NCBI GenBank assembly: GCA_964390905.1
Contig: CAYMLO010000034.1
Span: forward strand, 4,791-68,790
Length of the DNA: 64,000 bases
Reading direction: 5' to 3'
DNA from: JAFGLZ01 sp964390905
GTDB taxonomy: Bacteria; Planctomycetota; Phycisphaerae; UBA1845; JAFGLZ01
This document shows, piece by piece, positions 7,985-17,043 of the stretch. A program made the translations under genes and the position numbers. The notes beneath the pieces were generated by a model. That model did not search any database. It was not told where the DNA came from and was given only the letters and a program-made list of their open reading frames with translations. Position 1 is the first letter of the stretch. Each line of letters starts with the position of its first letter.

Positions 7985-10900
7985 CTACCGCACAAGCACG
8001 CTCAAGCCGACGTCGATGTACTGGCCGCCGCGGGTCTGGTGGCAGTGCACGGCCAGGACGTTCTTCCCTTTACAGAGGCGACGGGCTGCAGGCGGCGGCA
8101 ACACCTGGGTCGTGTAGTTGCCCCGATGGCCCGATCGCTTCTGGATGACGTGCCCGTTGAGGTAGACCACCATGTCCTCGTCGTGATGGAACTTCAGAAT
8201 GACCGGGCCGACGATCGGCTCGTCGGGTAGCTCGAACGTCTTGCGAAGCCAGATGTCCGCTGTTTGCCACTTCGTGAAGACCTTGGCCCCCGGCGTCCCC
8301 GGCTTGCCGAATCCGGACCGGCCGGTCTTCCACGATGCGTCGTCAAACGCCGGATCGAACCACCGGTCCGTCGGCCGCTGGGTCGTGTGCCGCCACATGG
8401 GCTTGCCTTCGTCTGCGGTTGGCACGACGCGTAGCCACTTCATCGGGGCGCTGGCTTGGCCGGGCTTGACGCCGTGAGGTCGGCGGGTGTGGATCGTCAG
8501 CATGGGGTCTGCGGGATACCGCCCCAGCCGATCCCCGAAGACCGCCACGCCGTGACGATGCTGGGCATCGCCGGCCACGCGGAACGTCAGATCGATCGGC
8601 CTGGCCTGGTCGCCGGACGTCGCCGCGGTGACCGCCTTGATAACTGCCTGCAGCGTCTGGCCACCGACAGCGATCGACTTGAGATACCCGTAGCTGCCCG
8701 GATCGAACCCGTTGGCATGGGACAGCACGCCGCGGGCGTCGGCGGGGTCGTCGGGCAGCGTCATCCGGGCGATCGTCTCGCCGGCCAGGACCACCTCGAC
8801 GTCCGACGGGAACTTGCGGTCCTGCGTCTGGGGGTAGTTGTGGTTCCCCTTGGGGCCGGGCCAGTCGTACTTCTCCTTGCCCGCCCGAGCAGCCAACTCG
8901 GCGGTCACGACGATGCGGTTCACCTCGCTCGGCTTGATGCCGTCGGGCCAGGTGATCCGATACTGGATCGCCCCGCCCTTCTCGACCCAGCGCTTCTCCA
9001 GACTGGGCGTGTCGTCGGGCGAGATCGGCGGCGGGCAGGGGATCTCTTCCAGCAGCGGGTCCCAACGGATCGCCAACGTGTACGGATCGGGGGCCTCCAC
9101 GCGGGGCTGGGGCTCGCCGATCACGTCGACGTTCACGTAGTTCCGCGCCACGACCCGCCCGTCGGATGCCGTGACAGAGCACCACAGCGCCGCGACCATC
9201 TGCTCCGTTGGCAGCTTGACCTTGAGGGTCGGTAGCTCCACAACGTCATACTGCTTTGGGACGAACCTGTAGCGTCCGCCGGCCAACCCCTCGACGGGGC
9301 GCCCAAACCGGTCCGCGCCGTCTAGCTGCCAGGCAAGACGGGCCGATTCGATCCGCTGGCGGCCGAAGTGGCTAAACTTTAGAGGCACCTCGAGCGACTC
9401 GCCCGGCTTGCGTCGCGGGCAGGGATCGATGTCCATGCAGATGAAATCGGCCGCAAACACGTCGGCAACCGTCATGCCCGAGCAGAACGCATCATAGCCG
9501 TACGCCTTGCCCGACCGGTCATAGTTGACCACCCCGTTGTGTTCCCACTCGATGTCGGACAGCTCGGTGTAGACGTAACCGCAGATCTTCGGATACAGCC
9601 GCAGCTCGTTGGTCAGGTACTTGACGCACCAGGAGATGTCGCCGTCGCCCGCCCCGGCGCTGATGCCGCCGTACTCACTGTTGATCAGCGGTTCGATGCC
9701 CTGTTTGCGGCCCTTGACGTAGTTGAAACCCGAACCGGGATACGTGTTCTTCACGACGTTCTGGATGTGGAGGCGGGCGCGGAGGTAGCTGTTGATGTAG
9801 AAGTGCCAGCTGTTGATGTCGGTGATCACGTGGTCGTAGCGGCAGGGCGAGTTGTCCTCGCACAGCCGCGTCGGGTCGAGCTTCCTGGTGTGATGGTACA
9901 GCTCCTCGATCCAGGCGTCCCACGTTGCGTCGTGTCGGATGCCCCACGTCTCGTTGAACAGCACCCAGGCGATGATGCACGGATGGTTGAAATCGCGCCG
10001 GATCGCGCCCCGCCAGGTGTCCTCCCAGTTGCAGCGCTCGCCGTCTGTCGGCGGATTCGAGCCCAGGTTGGGCATGTCGGCCAGGATGAGCACGCCCAGC
10101 TTGTCCGCCCAGTAGAGTCGTCGCGGCTCGTCGACCTTGATGTGGATCCGCAGGCCGTTCATCCCCGCCTGCTTCGTGATCTCCATGTCGCGACGCAGGA
10201 ACGCGTCCGACGGCGCGGTGTAGACGCCTTCGGGGTTAAAGCTCTGGTCCAAGGCGGTTCGCAGGTAGATGGGTTCGCCGTTCAGCAGGATGTACTCGTA
10301 CGGACGGTTCTGCCACTTGGCCCGCGTCACCTCGCGCAGACCAAAGTACGTCCGTACCGCGTCGGTCGTCGCGCCGGCCTTGGCCTCGACGACGGCCGGA
10401 TACAGATGCGGCGTGTCGGGATGCCACAGCTTCGGATCAGGCACGCGAACGGTCAGCCGCGCCGATCCCCGGCCATCGGCCAGGTCCGCCTTGGCGGTGA
10501 CGGTGGGGAACTGACCCGATTCGGACCGCACCGAGACCGTGGCAGATTGGGCCCCATCGCGACTGCACACGTCGATCTCGAACGTGGCCGATCCGTTCTT
10601 GATGTCCGGCAAGATCCGGAAGTAATCCAGATACGTCGCGGGCCTGGCCTCGAGCCAGACTGTCTGCCAGATCCCGCCGCTCGGCGTGTACCAGCGCTCC
10701 TGCTTGCCCTTCGGATAGGTCGTGCTGCCCAGGTCAACCGCGCGGACGGTGAGCGCTTGTGCCCGGCCCCATTGGATTTGCTCGGTGATGTCGAATGCGA
10801 AGGGGATGTAGGCTACCTTGTTCTCGCCGATCCGCTTGCCGTCCAGCCAGACGGTGGCCTCCTGATCGACCGCGTCGAATCGCAGGAAGACCCGTTGCCC

Positions 10901-11236
10901 CTTCCATTGCGTCGGGATGGTGATGTTGCGTCGGTACCACCCCACGCCGTCGCGAATCGCCGCCACGCCCGACAGTCGGCTCTGCCAGGGGAACGGGACG
11001 ACGATCTTCCGATCGAACGTGACCGCCGCCGGATCGTCCGTGGGCTTGTCGTGGAGGGCAAACTGCCACGTGCCGTTGAGGTTCAGCCACGTGTCGCGCT
11101 GGGCGTCCGGGCGGGGATGCTCCGGCCTGGGAATCGAGCCTTCCCCCAGAGCCGCCGGAGAGAAAGCCAATACCAACAGACAAGCCCCCACGCAGACCCG
11201 AGCCAGGGCCGGACAGCGATGAATTGATCCACGCAT
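7985..11236 (-). CDS. Secreted glycoside hydrolase family 2 protein with C-terminal jelly-roll
   Basis: A 1083-residue GH2 enzyme (beta-galactosidase/beta-glucuronidase/beta-mannosidase fold). The ATG at 11236 is chosen because AGGAGG lies seven bases upstream and a signal peptide follows (VCVGACLLVLAFSPAALG). Domains in order: GH2 sugar-binding jelly-roll (WLNLNGTWQFALHD), immunoglobulin-like domain, and TIM barrel. The general acid/base is the Asn-Glu pair in VLFNETWGI near residue 427; the likely nucleophile is Glu in LINSEYGG near residue 520. About 400 residues follow the barrel, ending in a lectin-like module (DIWLRKTFELP, VVYLNGHVIQ) common in planctomycete exoenzymes. Specificity within GH2 cannot be assigned. 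The gene is monocistronic. Confidence 0.9.
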   Translation of the reverse strand: MRGSIHRCPALARVCVGACLLVLAFSPAALGEGSIPRPEHPRPDAQRDTWLNLNGTWQFALHDKPTDDPAAVTFDRKIVVPFPWQSRLSGVAAIRDGVGWYRRNITIPTQWKGQRVFLRFDAVDQEATVWLDGKRIGENKVAYIPFAFDITEQIQWGRAQALTVRAVDLGSTTYPKGKQERWYTPSGGIWQTVWLEARPATYLDYFRILPDIKNGSATFEIDVCSRDGAQSATVSVRSESGQFPTVTAKADLADGRGSARLTVRVPDPKLWHPDTPHLYPAVVEAKAGATTDAVRTYFGLREVTRAKWQNRPYEYILLNGEPIYLRTALDQSFNPEGVYTAPSDAFLRRDMEITKQAGMNGLRIHIKVDEPRRLYWADKLGVLILADMPNLGSNPPTDGERCNWEDTWRGAIRRDFNHPCIIAWVLFNETWGIRHDATWDAWIEELYHHTRKLDPTRLCEDNSPCRYDHVITDINSWHFYINSYLRARLHIQNVVKNTYPGSGFNYVKGRKQGIEPLINSEYGGISAGAGDGDISWCVKYLTNELRLYPKICGYVYTELSDIEWEHNGVVNYDRSGKAYGYDAFCSGMTVADVFAADFICMDIDPCPRRKPGESLEVPLKFSHFGRQRIESARLAWQLDGADRFGRPVEGLAGGRYRFVPKQYDVVELPTLKVKLPTEQMVAALWCSVTASDGRVVARNYVNVDVIGEPQPRVEAPDPYTLAIRWDPLLEEIPCPPPISPDDTPSLEKRWVEKGGAIQYRITWPDGIKPSEVNRIVVTAELAARAGKEKYDWPGPKGNHNYPQTQDRKFPSDVEVVLAGETIARMTLPDDPADARGVLSHANGFDPGSYGYLKSIAVGGQTLQAVIKAVTAATSGDQARPIDLTFRVAGDAQHRHGVAVFGDRLGRYPADPMLTIHTRRPHGVKPGQASAPMKWLRVVPTADEGKPMWRHTTQRPTDRWFDPAFDDASWKTGRSGFGKPGTPGAKVFTKWQTADIWLRKTFELPDEPIVGPVILKFHHDEDMVVYLNGHVIQKRSGHRGNYTTQVLPPPAARRLCKGKNVLAVHCHQTRGGQYIDVGLSVLVR

Positions 11237-11376
11237 CTGAGTCCTCCTGCATTGAGCGTCCTGGCGTTCGATCCCATCGAACAGCCGGGCACGATAACAC
11301 GACCGCACTGGCAAATCCATTCGCTGCCGCCGAGAAGTATCCCATCGGGTGCGTGACAGATTCGGCGGGCTACCGG

Positions 11377-11534
11377 AGGGGTGCCCCGTTCTTCGCTGTC
11401 CTACGCGGAACGCGGAGGGCAGTGAAGGGCGGGGGACGGAATCGCACTGCAAAGGGCCCTTCACGGTCCATTCCGTCCCCCGCCCTTTGCGTCCCATCGC
11501 TGACGCGATGAGCCGCAAAGGATGAGGCACCCCT
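11377..11534. repeat. 158-bp palindromic element, family A copy 1
   Basis: Within the 361-base gap between the divergent GH2 and YdjY genes. The outer ends AGGGGTGCC (11377-11385) and GGCACCCCT (11526-11534) are perfect inverted repeats. Inside, a 17-base arm (11426-11442) pairs perfectly with 11470-11486. The outer ends match those of the element at 14534-14614, so both are probably one non-coding interspersed family. No transposase frame is inside. The rest of the gap holds TACAAT at about 11572 and GGAGG before the YdjY start. Confidence 0.75.
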
Positions 11535-11597
11535 TCTGCCAGACACCTTCACTGAGCCGGACGACCGGGTACAATTGCGGGTGGAGGCACGCTGTCG

Positions 11598-12869
11598 ATG
11601 GAGGCGAACGTCGTGGGTGTCGTTCGGGCGCTGCTGTTGCTAGGGATCGCGGGGTTTACCGGGCCGGCTGGCGCGGGGAAGTCCTCCGCGTCGTCACGGC
11701 CGAGCAGCCGATCGACGACCGCGCCCATCGCCGGGGATCACATCGTCATCTACAAGCCCGGCGTGGCCATCAACTGGACGCGCCGGCAGGTGGAGCTTGC
11801 GGGCAAGGTGGCCTTGCGCGAGGGGATGCTCGAGCTGTTCGCCTGTGCAACCGACGTCTACGGCGGCGACAAGACGCACGAAAGCATCGTCCTGCTGAGT
11901 GGCCGGCCCTTGCACGTCTACCAGGCTTTGGGGCTGATCGGACTGCAACCCGGGCGTCCCGCGCGATGGGACGCCAAGGCCAACAAGATGTTTCCCGCCA
12001 CCGGGCAGCCGCTCGAACTCCGCGTCGAATGGCTCGACGACGGCCGGCGGCGCCAGGTCGACGTCAGCGAGTGGATGCAACTCGAGGAGGATCCCAAGAA
12101 GCCCCTCGGCCCGCTGCCGTGGGTGTTCGCGGGTTCGGCCCGCACCCCGGGCGGCGGCATCCTGGCCGACGAGGACGGCACCGTCGCGACGGTGGTGGAC
12201 TTCGACGGCTCGATCATCTGCCTGTCGATCGTTCACGCACGCGACTACGATCAGCTCTGGGTTGCTGCCCGGCGGGACAAGGTGCCTCAGCTCGACATGC
12301 CCTGCACGCTCATCGTTCGCGCCGCCGGACTGTGGCTCCAGATGGACCGCTTCGGCAGGATCACGGCGGACGGTCAGCGTTTGGGGCCCGAGGATGTGGC
12401 CGACGCCGTCCGCCGATATCTCAAGACCCACCCGCGCGGGCAGATCCATATTCTGGTGGCCCCAACCGCGCTGGCCGTCGATGTGCAGAGATTGCGAGAC
12501 CGCCTCCGCGCCGCGGGCGCTTCGGACAAGGCCGTTCAGATACACCGCCAGCCGGCCGCGACGTTTCCCCGAGACAATCCCGAGGCGGGCAGGGCTTTCT
12601 TGCGAGACCAGTCCTCTCTGGTCCGATCGTTGTTCGAATCGGCGCAACGGGAACACCGGCGCGCGATCGACGAGCTTGCCGCAAGGCAGACCGGGCTCGA
12701 GCGGCGACTGTCCGCCGTGGCCGACTACGTCGGCCGGCTCCGGGACGGGTTGGCCTACCTGGCAAGCGACTCGGTTCCGCCGCCAGCCACCGCGCCGGTC
12801 GATTCTCTGGACGACATCGGACCCGAGAAGCCGACCACCGTTCCGACGTCGAAGTCCGTTCAGAAGTAG
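11598..12869 (+). CDS. YdjY domain-containing secreted protein
   Basis: A 423-residue protein with a signal peptide (RALLLLGIAGFTGPAGA). Residues about 60-200 match the YdjY domain: a characteristic 'ELAGKVALREGMLELFAC', then GGDKTHESIVLL, then HVYQALGLIGL. A short sub-domain resembling the ExbD/biopolymer periplasmic fold may follow (GQRLGPEDVADAVRRYL, IHILVAPTALAVDVQRL). The C-terminal 100 residues are helical and probably coiled-coil, ending in a Pro/Thr-rich tail. YdjY has no established biochemical role. GGAGG lies about 11 bases before the ATG. The convergent nth gene ends 36 bases downstream. Confidence 0.75.
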   Translation: MEANVVGVVRALLLLGIAGFTGPAGAGKSSASSRPSSRSTTAPIAGDHIVIYKPGVAINWTRRQVELAGKVALREGMLELFACATDVYGGDKTHESIVLLSGRPLHVYQALGLIGLQPGRPARWDAKANKMFPATGQPLELRVEWLDDGRRRQVDVSEWMQLEEDPKKPLGPLPWVFAGSARTPGGGILADEDGTVATVVDFDGSIICLSIVHARDYDQLWVAARRDKVPQLDMPCTLIVRAAGLWLQMDRFGRITADGQRLGPEDVADAVRRYLKTHPRGQIHILVAPTALAVDVQRLRDRLRAAGASDKAVQIHRQPAATFPRDNPEAGRAFLRDQSSLVRSLFESAQREHRRAIDELAARQTGLERRLSAVADYVGRLRDGLAYLASDSVPPPATAPVDSLDDIGPEKPTTVPTSKSVQK

Positions 12870-12905
12870 CCGAGCTGGGCCGCCGACTCGCCGCGATCCC
12901 CGGCG

Positions 12906-13622
12906 TCAGCACGCAAAGGCCGATGGACACCACTTGGCCACGACGCACGCGTCGCAGGTGGGTTTGCGGGCCGCACAGACCTGACGCCCGTGCAAGATCA
13001 TCGCGTGACTGAAGAACGTCCACGACCGGCGCGTGATGACCTGCATCAGGTCCGCCTCGATCTTGACCGCATCCTTGGTGTCGCGGCTGGTCCAGGTCAG
13101 ACCCATGCGGCAGGCCAGCCGGCCCACGTGCGTGTCGACGCAGATCCCCTCGCTCTTGCCGAACCACGTGCCCAGGATCACGTTGGCCGTCTTGCGGGCC
13201 ACCCCGGGCAGGCGGAGCAGCTCCTCCATCGTCTGGGGGACCTGGCCGGCGTGCTCCGTCGCGATCGCGGCGCATGCACCCAGAATGCTCTTGGTCTTTT
13301 GGCGGAAGAACCCGGTGCTTCTGATCTGTTCCTGGAACATGGCCGGCGACTCGGCGGCGTAGTCGGCGGGCGTCTTGTAGCGCCCAAAGAGGGCGGGCGT
13401 GACCATGTTGACCCGCTCGTCCGTGCACTGGGCCGACAGGATCGTCGCCACCAGCAACTCTAGAGCGCTGCTGTGGTTCAGCGCACAGGTTGCGCCCGGA
13501 TAGGACTTGCGGAATGCGGACACGATCTTGCTGGCCCGGGCCTTCTTGTTCTTGAGGGATTCGTCCTTGGCCGTTGTGGCGGGTGAGGCCTTCTTCTTGG
13601 CGTTGACGGCCCTTTTGGCCAT
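12906..13622 (-). CDS. nth: Endonuclease III
   Basis: DNA glycosylase/AP lyase of base-excision repair, removing oxidised pyrimidines. The helix-hairpin-helix LPGVARKTANVILG contains the catalytic lysine; the catalytic aspartate is in VDTHVGR. A [4Fe-4S] cluster motif C-x6-C-x2-C-x5-C ends the protein (C at the start of AARKPTCDACVVAKWC). ATG at 13622 with GGAGGG upstream is chosen; this gives 238 residues with a lysine-rich N-terminal extension of about 30 residues (MAKRAVNAKKKASP). The gene is divergent from a DNA methyltransferase, with 85 bases between the starts. Confidence 0.93.
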   Translation of the reverse strand: MAKRAVNAKKKASPATTAKDESLKNKKARASKIVSAFRKSYPGATCALNHSSALELLVATILSAQCTDERVNMVTPALFGRYKTPADYAAESPAMFQEQIRSTGFFRQKTKSILGACAAIATEHAGQVPQTMEELLRLPGVARKTANVILGTWFGKSEGICVDTHVGRLACRMGLTWTSRDTKDAVKIEADLMQVITRRSWTFFSHAMILHGRQVCAARKPTCDACVVAKWCPSAFAC

Positions 13623-13707
13623 GACAAGCACCCTCCATCTCGGTCCGCCGTATCGACTGACAGAGAGTCCTGCAGACCCTATCATAGGCGGGGACGAGGG
13701 ACAATCT

Positions 13708-14499
13708 ATGTCCGGGCCACCGCGGTTGCACTGCGGCGACAACCTGCCCTACATGCGCACGCTGCCGGATGGCTGCTGTGATCTGGTCTACGTCGACCCT
13801 CCTTTCTTCGCAGACCGGCGGGGGCGCGGTCACCGGGGGCAATTCAGCGGCGCCTGGACGGGCGGCCTGGACGACTACCTGGCGTTCCTCCGACCGCGTC
13901 TCGAGCAGATGCACCGGCTGCTCAGCGAGCGTGGAAGCGTCTACGTCCACCTGGACTGCCACGTCGTGCACTACGTCAAGGTGATGCTCGACGACGCCTT
14001 CGGCCGGCGGAACTTCCTCAACGAGATCATCTGGTTCTACCGCACCGGCGGGGTTGCCCGGCGGTGGTTCGGTCGAAAGCATGACACGATCCTGCTGTAC
14101 GCTCGACGGCGCGGCGCGCACACGTTCAACGTGCAGCGTGAAGGCCAGTACCGTACCGATGGTCTGTGCTATGACGAGAACGACCGGCCTTACAAGAAGA
14201 CCCGCAAGGGCCGGCTGTATTTCGACCCGCGGGGCCCGGCCATGACCGACGTCTGGGACGTGCCGTTTCTCTCCACGGTCTCGCGGGAAAGGACCGGCTG
14301 GCCCACGCAGAAACCCGAGGCCTTGCTGGACCGCGTCGTCCTGGCCAGCAGCAACCCCGGCGATACCGTCGCCGACTTCTTCTGCGGCAGCGGCACGACG
14401 TTGGTGGCGGCGAAGCGTCACGGACGCGAGGTCCTCGGCTGCGATGTCTCGCCCAAGGCCATCCGCATCGCCCGCCGCCGCCTCCCCGATCTGTCCTGA
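13708..14499 (+). CDS. Orphan DNA methyltransferase (N4-C/N6-A, beta-type motif order)
   Basis: A 263-residue amino-methyltransferase of the N6_N4_Mtase family. Catalytic motif IV is DPPF, early at about residue 29. SAM-binding motif I is DFFCGSGTT near residue 226, followed by GCDVSPKAIRIA. Motif IV before motif I is the beta-class order of type II and III modification enzymes. TGWPTQKPEALL marks the usual pre-motif-I block. The region between (KHDTILLYARR, KTRKGRLYFD) would hold target recognition. No restriction endonuclease is next to it; the neighbours are nth and an FG-GAP protein. The ATG at 13708 has GAGGG nine bases upstream. An upstream in-frame ATG would overlap nth and looks less likely. 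Confidence 0.88.
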   Translation: MSGPPRLHCGDNLPYMRTLPDGCCDLVYVDPPFFADRRGRGHRGQFSGAWTGGLDDYLAFLRPRLEQMHRLLSERGSVYVHLDCHVVHYVKVMLDDAFGRRNFLNEIIWFYRTGGVARRWFGRKHDTILLYARRRGAHTFNVQREGQYRTDGLCYDENDRPYKKTRKGRLYFDPRGPAMTDVWDVPFLSTVSRERTGWPTQKPEALLDRVVLASSNPGDTVADFFCGSGTTLVAAKRHGREVLGCDVSPKAIRIARRRLPDLS

Positions 14500-14533
14500 A
14501 GGGACGCAGCGCCGGGCGAAACCGGTGTCGGAG

Positions 14534-14614
14534 GGGTGCCCCATCGCTTTAGCGGTGGGGGACAGAAACTCTCCGCTGATTTGGCTGCCCCACCGCTGAA
14601 GCGATGGGGCACCC
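14534..14614. repeat. 81-bp inverted-repeat element, family A copy 2
   Basis: Arms 14534-14560 and 14588-14614 are 27 bases each and differ at one position when one is reverse-complemented. Each arm is GGGTGCCCCATCGCTT-like at its outer end. The loop is 27 bases. The outer sequence matches the ends of 11377-11534. It lies between the methyltransferase stop and the FG-GAP gene and could also end transcription, although no T-run follows. Confidence 0.8.
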
Positions 14615-14744
14615 GCACGCGGGCGTTGGGTTGCTGGTCGGCACCTCTGGGAGCCTATACAATTCTGTTCGTGACAGGGACCGTGGAGGCCCAAGCGCAG
14701 CAGTTCATCCCGTGACTCCCCCAGCACAAGGAGACCCTCCTGCG

Positions 14745-15827
14745 ATGGCAATCATGTTCGAGAAGATCCACATCGGCGACGTGACCTACGAGGCCGCTGA
14801 GGTCTTCGACGTCAACAACGACGGCAAGTTGGACATCGTCTGCGGCGAGTATTGGTACGAGGCTCCGGGCTGGGCCAAGCACAAGATCTGCGACGTCATG
14901 CCCGAGGGCGAATACTACGACGACTTCTCCGACATCCCGATGGACGTCAACGGCGACGGGTATCTGGACATCGTCACGGGAGGGTGGTTCGGCGAGACGC
15001 TCCGCTGGCGCCAGAACCCGGGACCCGCCGGCGGCGAGTGGACGGTCCACGACATCGACACCTGCGGCAACATCGAGACCGCCCGGGCCTGCGACATCGA
15101 CGGCGACGGCCAGCTCGAGATTCTGCCCAACTGCCCCGGCAGCTCGGTCATGTACTACAAGCTGGTCGTGGACGAGAACGGGCGGGGCACGGGTCGGTTC
15201 ACGCGACACGACATCTGGCCGAACGCCACGCACGGCATGGGCGTCGGCGACATTACCGGCAACGGGCGGCCGGATTACATCCTGTCCAACGGGTGGCTCG
15301 AAGGACCCGCCGATCCGGCCAACGACCCGTGGGTGTTCCACGACGAGTTTGACTTGGAGTCCGCCAGCATCCCCGTCCTCGTCCATGACGTGACGGGCAA
15401 CGGGCTGGCGGATCTGATCGTCGGCCAGTCGCACGCCTACGGGCTCGCCTGGTGGGAGCAGGGCAGGGACGCGTCGGGCAAGCGGACCTGGACCAAGCAC
15501 GACATCGACCCGACCGCCTCGCAGTACCACACCATGGAGCTGGTCGATATCGATAACGACGGCGAGCTCGAATTGGTGACCGGCAAGCGCTATCGCGCCC
15601 ACTGCGGCAACGACCCCGGGGCGGATGACCCGGTCGGCGTCTACTACTTCAAGATCAACCGCGGGCGGTTCGAGAAGCACGTGATCGACTACGGCCCCGT
15701 GCCCGGTCACAGCGGCGTGGGCATCTACTTCGCCGTGGCCGACATGGACGGCAACGGCTGGCTCGACGTCGTCGCACCGGGCAAGGAGGGGCTGTATCTG
15801 TTCCGAAACCTGGGCAACAAGGCGTAG
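14745..15827 (+). CDS. FG-GAP/VCBS repeat protein
   Basis: A 360-residue beta-propeller protein with at least seven calcium-loop-like motifs: DVNNDGKLD, DVNGDGYLD, DIDGDGQLE, DITGNGRPD, DVTGNGLAD, DIDNDGELE, DMDGNGWLD. They are spaced as in FG-GAP or VCBS propellers. The ATG at 14745 follows AAGGAGA by about ten bases. No signal peptide is visible from this start (MAIMFEKIHIGD), which is unusual for the family; a longer start would not supply one either. Binding partner unknown. The thiE-like gene follows after 20 bases on the same strand. Confidence 0.8.
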   Translation: MAIMFEKIHIGDVTYEAAEVFDVNNDGKLDIVCGEYWYEAPGWAKHKICDVMPEGEYYDDFSDIPMDVNGDGYLDIVTGGWFGETLRWRQNPGPAGGEWTVHDIDTCGNIETARACDIDGDGQLEILPNCPGSSVMYYKLVVDENGRGTGRFTRHDIWPNATHGMGVGDITGNGRPDYILSNGWLEGPADPANDPWVFHDEFDLESASIPVLVHDVTGNGLADLIVGQSHAYGLAWWEQGRDASGKRTWTKHDIDPTASQYHTMELVDIDNDGELELVTGKRYRAHCGNDPGADDPVGVYYFKINRGRFEKHVIDYGPVPGHSGVGIYFAVADMDGNGWLDVVAPGKEGLYLFRNLGNKA

Positions 15828-15847
15828 GCGCACCAACGCGACAAGCC

Positions 15848-16888
15848 ATGGACACTGCGATCGCCCGAATCCTGGACGCGAATCTGAACCGGGCCCGCGA
15901 GGCGCTGCGGGTGATCGAGGAGGCCGTTCGCTTTGGCGCTGACGATGCGGACCTGAGCGCTTCGTTGAAACAGGCCCGCCACGACCTAGCCGCCGCCGCC
16001 CGGCGACTCGACGCCAACGCCCTCCTGGCGGCTCGTGACACGGCCGGCGACGTGGGCACGGCGATCGATACCGCGTCGGAACAGGTCCGCGACTCGGTCG
16101 ACGACGTGATCGTCTCCGCTTTCAAGCGGCTGACCGAGGCACTGCGGGTCCTGGCGGAATACGGCAAGGCCGTCGACGCGGAGTTCGCCGCCGCGATCGA
16201 GCAGCTCCGCTATCGCTGCTATGACCTCGAGTCGCGCGTCCGGTTCGAGCCGTTGCGCCGTCAGCGGTTCGCCGAGGTTCGACTGTACGTCCTGATCACC
16301 GAATTGCTGTGTAGCGACGATTGGCTGACTGTCGCTGAGCGGGCCCTCGACGGCGGAGCGGAGTGCTTGCAGCTTCGCGAGAAGGCGCTGACCGATGCCG
16401 AACTGCTGCGTCGAGCGAGGCAGCTTCGGGAGCTTACGAGCGCACGCAACGCCCTGCTGATCGTCAACGATCGGCCCGACATCGCCCGACTGGCCGACGC
16501 GGACGGCGTCCACGTGGGACAAGACGACTTGCCCATCGCCGCTGCCCGGCGAATCGTCGGCGAGCGGATCCTGATCGGCACGAGCACGCACACGCTCGAC
16601 CAGGCGCGGGCCGCCCTCGCCGAACCGGGGCGCCCCGACTACATCGCCGTCGGTCCGATGTTCGCTTCGTTGACCAAGCCCCAAGACCACGTCGCCGGGA
16701 CAGAAACGTTGGCGGCCGTGCTGGCCCAGATCGATCGCCCCCACGTCGCCATCGGCGGGATCACCCCTGCGAACGTCGGGGAGCTGACGGCCGTCGGCTG
16801 TCGTTGCGTCGCCGTCTGCAGCGCCGTCATCAGCCAACCCGACGTCCGCGCCGCCGCACAAGCGCTGCGCGACGCCATGGGGAGGTAG
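15848..16888 (+). CDS. thiE: Thiamine phosphate synthase with N-terminal ThiD2-like domain
   Basis: A 346-residue two-domain protein. Residues about 140-346 are the ThiE TIM barrel, which joins HMP-pyrophosphate and thiazole phosphate: LYVLITE, LQLREKALTD, LLIVNDRPDIA, DGVHVGQDDLP, IGTSTH, VGPMFAS, AIGGITPANV. Residues 1-135 (ILDANLNRAREALRVIEEAVRF) form a helical domain found before ThiE in planctomycetes and cyanobacteria, named ThiD2-like in some annotations. Ordinary ThiE is about 210 residues. Thiamine genes are not clustered here. Assignment of the barrel is firm; the role of the N-terminal domain is less certain. Confidence 0.92.
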   Translation: MDTAIARILDANLNRAREALRVIEEAVRFGADDADLSASLKQARHDLAAAARRLDANALLAARDTAGDVGTAIDTASEQVRDSVDDVIVSAFKRLTEALRVLAEYGKAVDAEFAAAIEQLRYRCYDLESRVRFEPLRRQRFAEVRLYVLITELLCSDDWLTVAERALDGGAECLQLREKALTDAELLRRARQLRELTSARNALLIVNDRPDIARLADADGVHVGQDDLPIAAARRIVGERILIGTSTHTLDQARAALAEPGRPDYIAVGPMFASLTKPQDHVAGTETLAAVLAQIDRPHVAIGGITPANVGELTAVGCRCVAVCSAVISQPDVRAAAQALRDAMGR

Positions 16889-16952
16889 CGCGGGTCAGGT
16901 TTCTTTGGATGCGTTCGCCCGTGCGACTGCGGTTTCAGCATCCGTCGTTTAG

Positions 16953-16991
16953 CCCCGCCGCGTGCGGCGGGGAGTGGCCGCACGCGGCCAC
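16953..16991. repeat. Two adjacent perfect GC hairpins
   Basis: Between convergent thiE and waaA. The first hairpin, 16953-16972, has a nine-base stem CCCCGCCGC and a two-base loop. The second, 16974-16991, has an eight-base stem GTGGCCGC and a two-base loop. No T-run follows on either strand. A mobile palindromic repeat or a Rho-assisted end for the facing genes are both possible. A smaller similar hairpin (CCCCGC/GCGGGG) lies near 50203-50219. Confidence 0.6.
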
Positions 16992-17043
16992 GCTATACGC
17001 GGACTTGCCGCGCATCCCTTCGCCATTTGCGACGGACAAGAGC

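Noticed and set aside
9539..11227. 562-residue frame opposite the GH2 gene
   Set aside because: Its sequence is the complement of well-conserved GH2 codons; the residues are low-complexity Val/Arg/Asp as expected of an antisense frame in GC-rich DNA.
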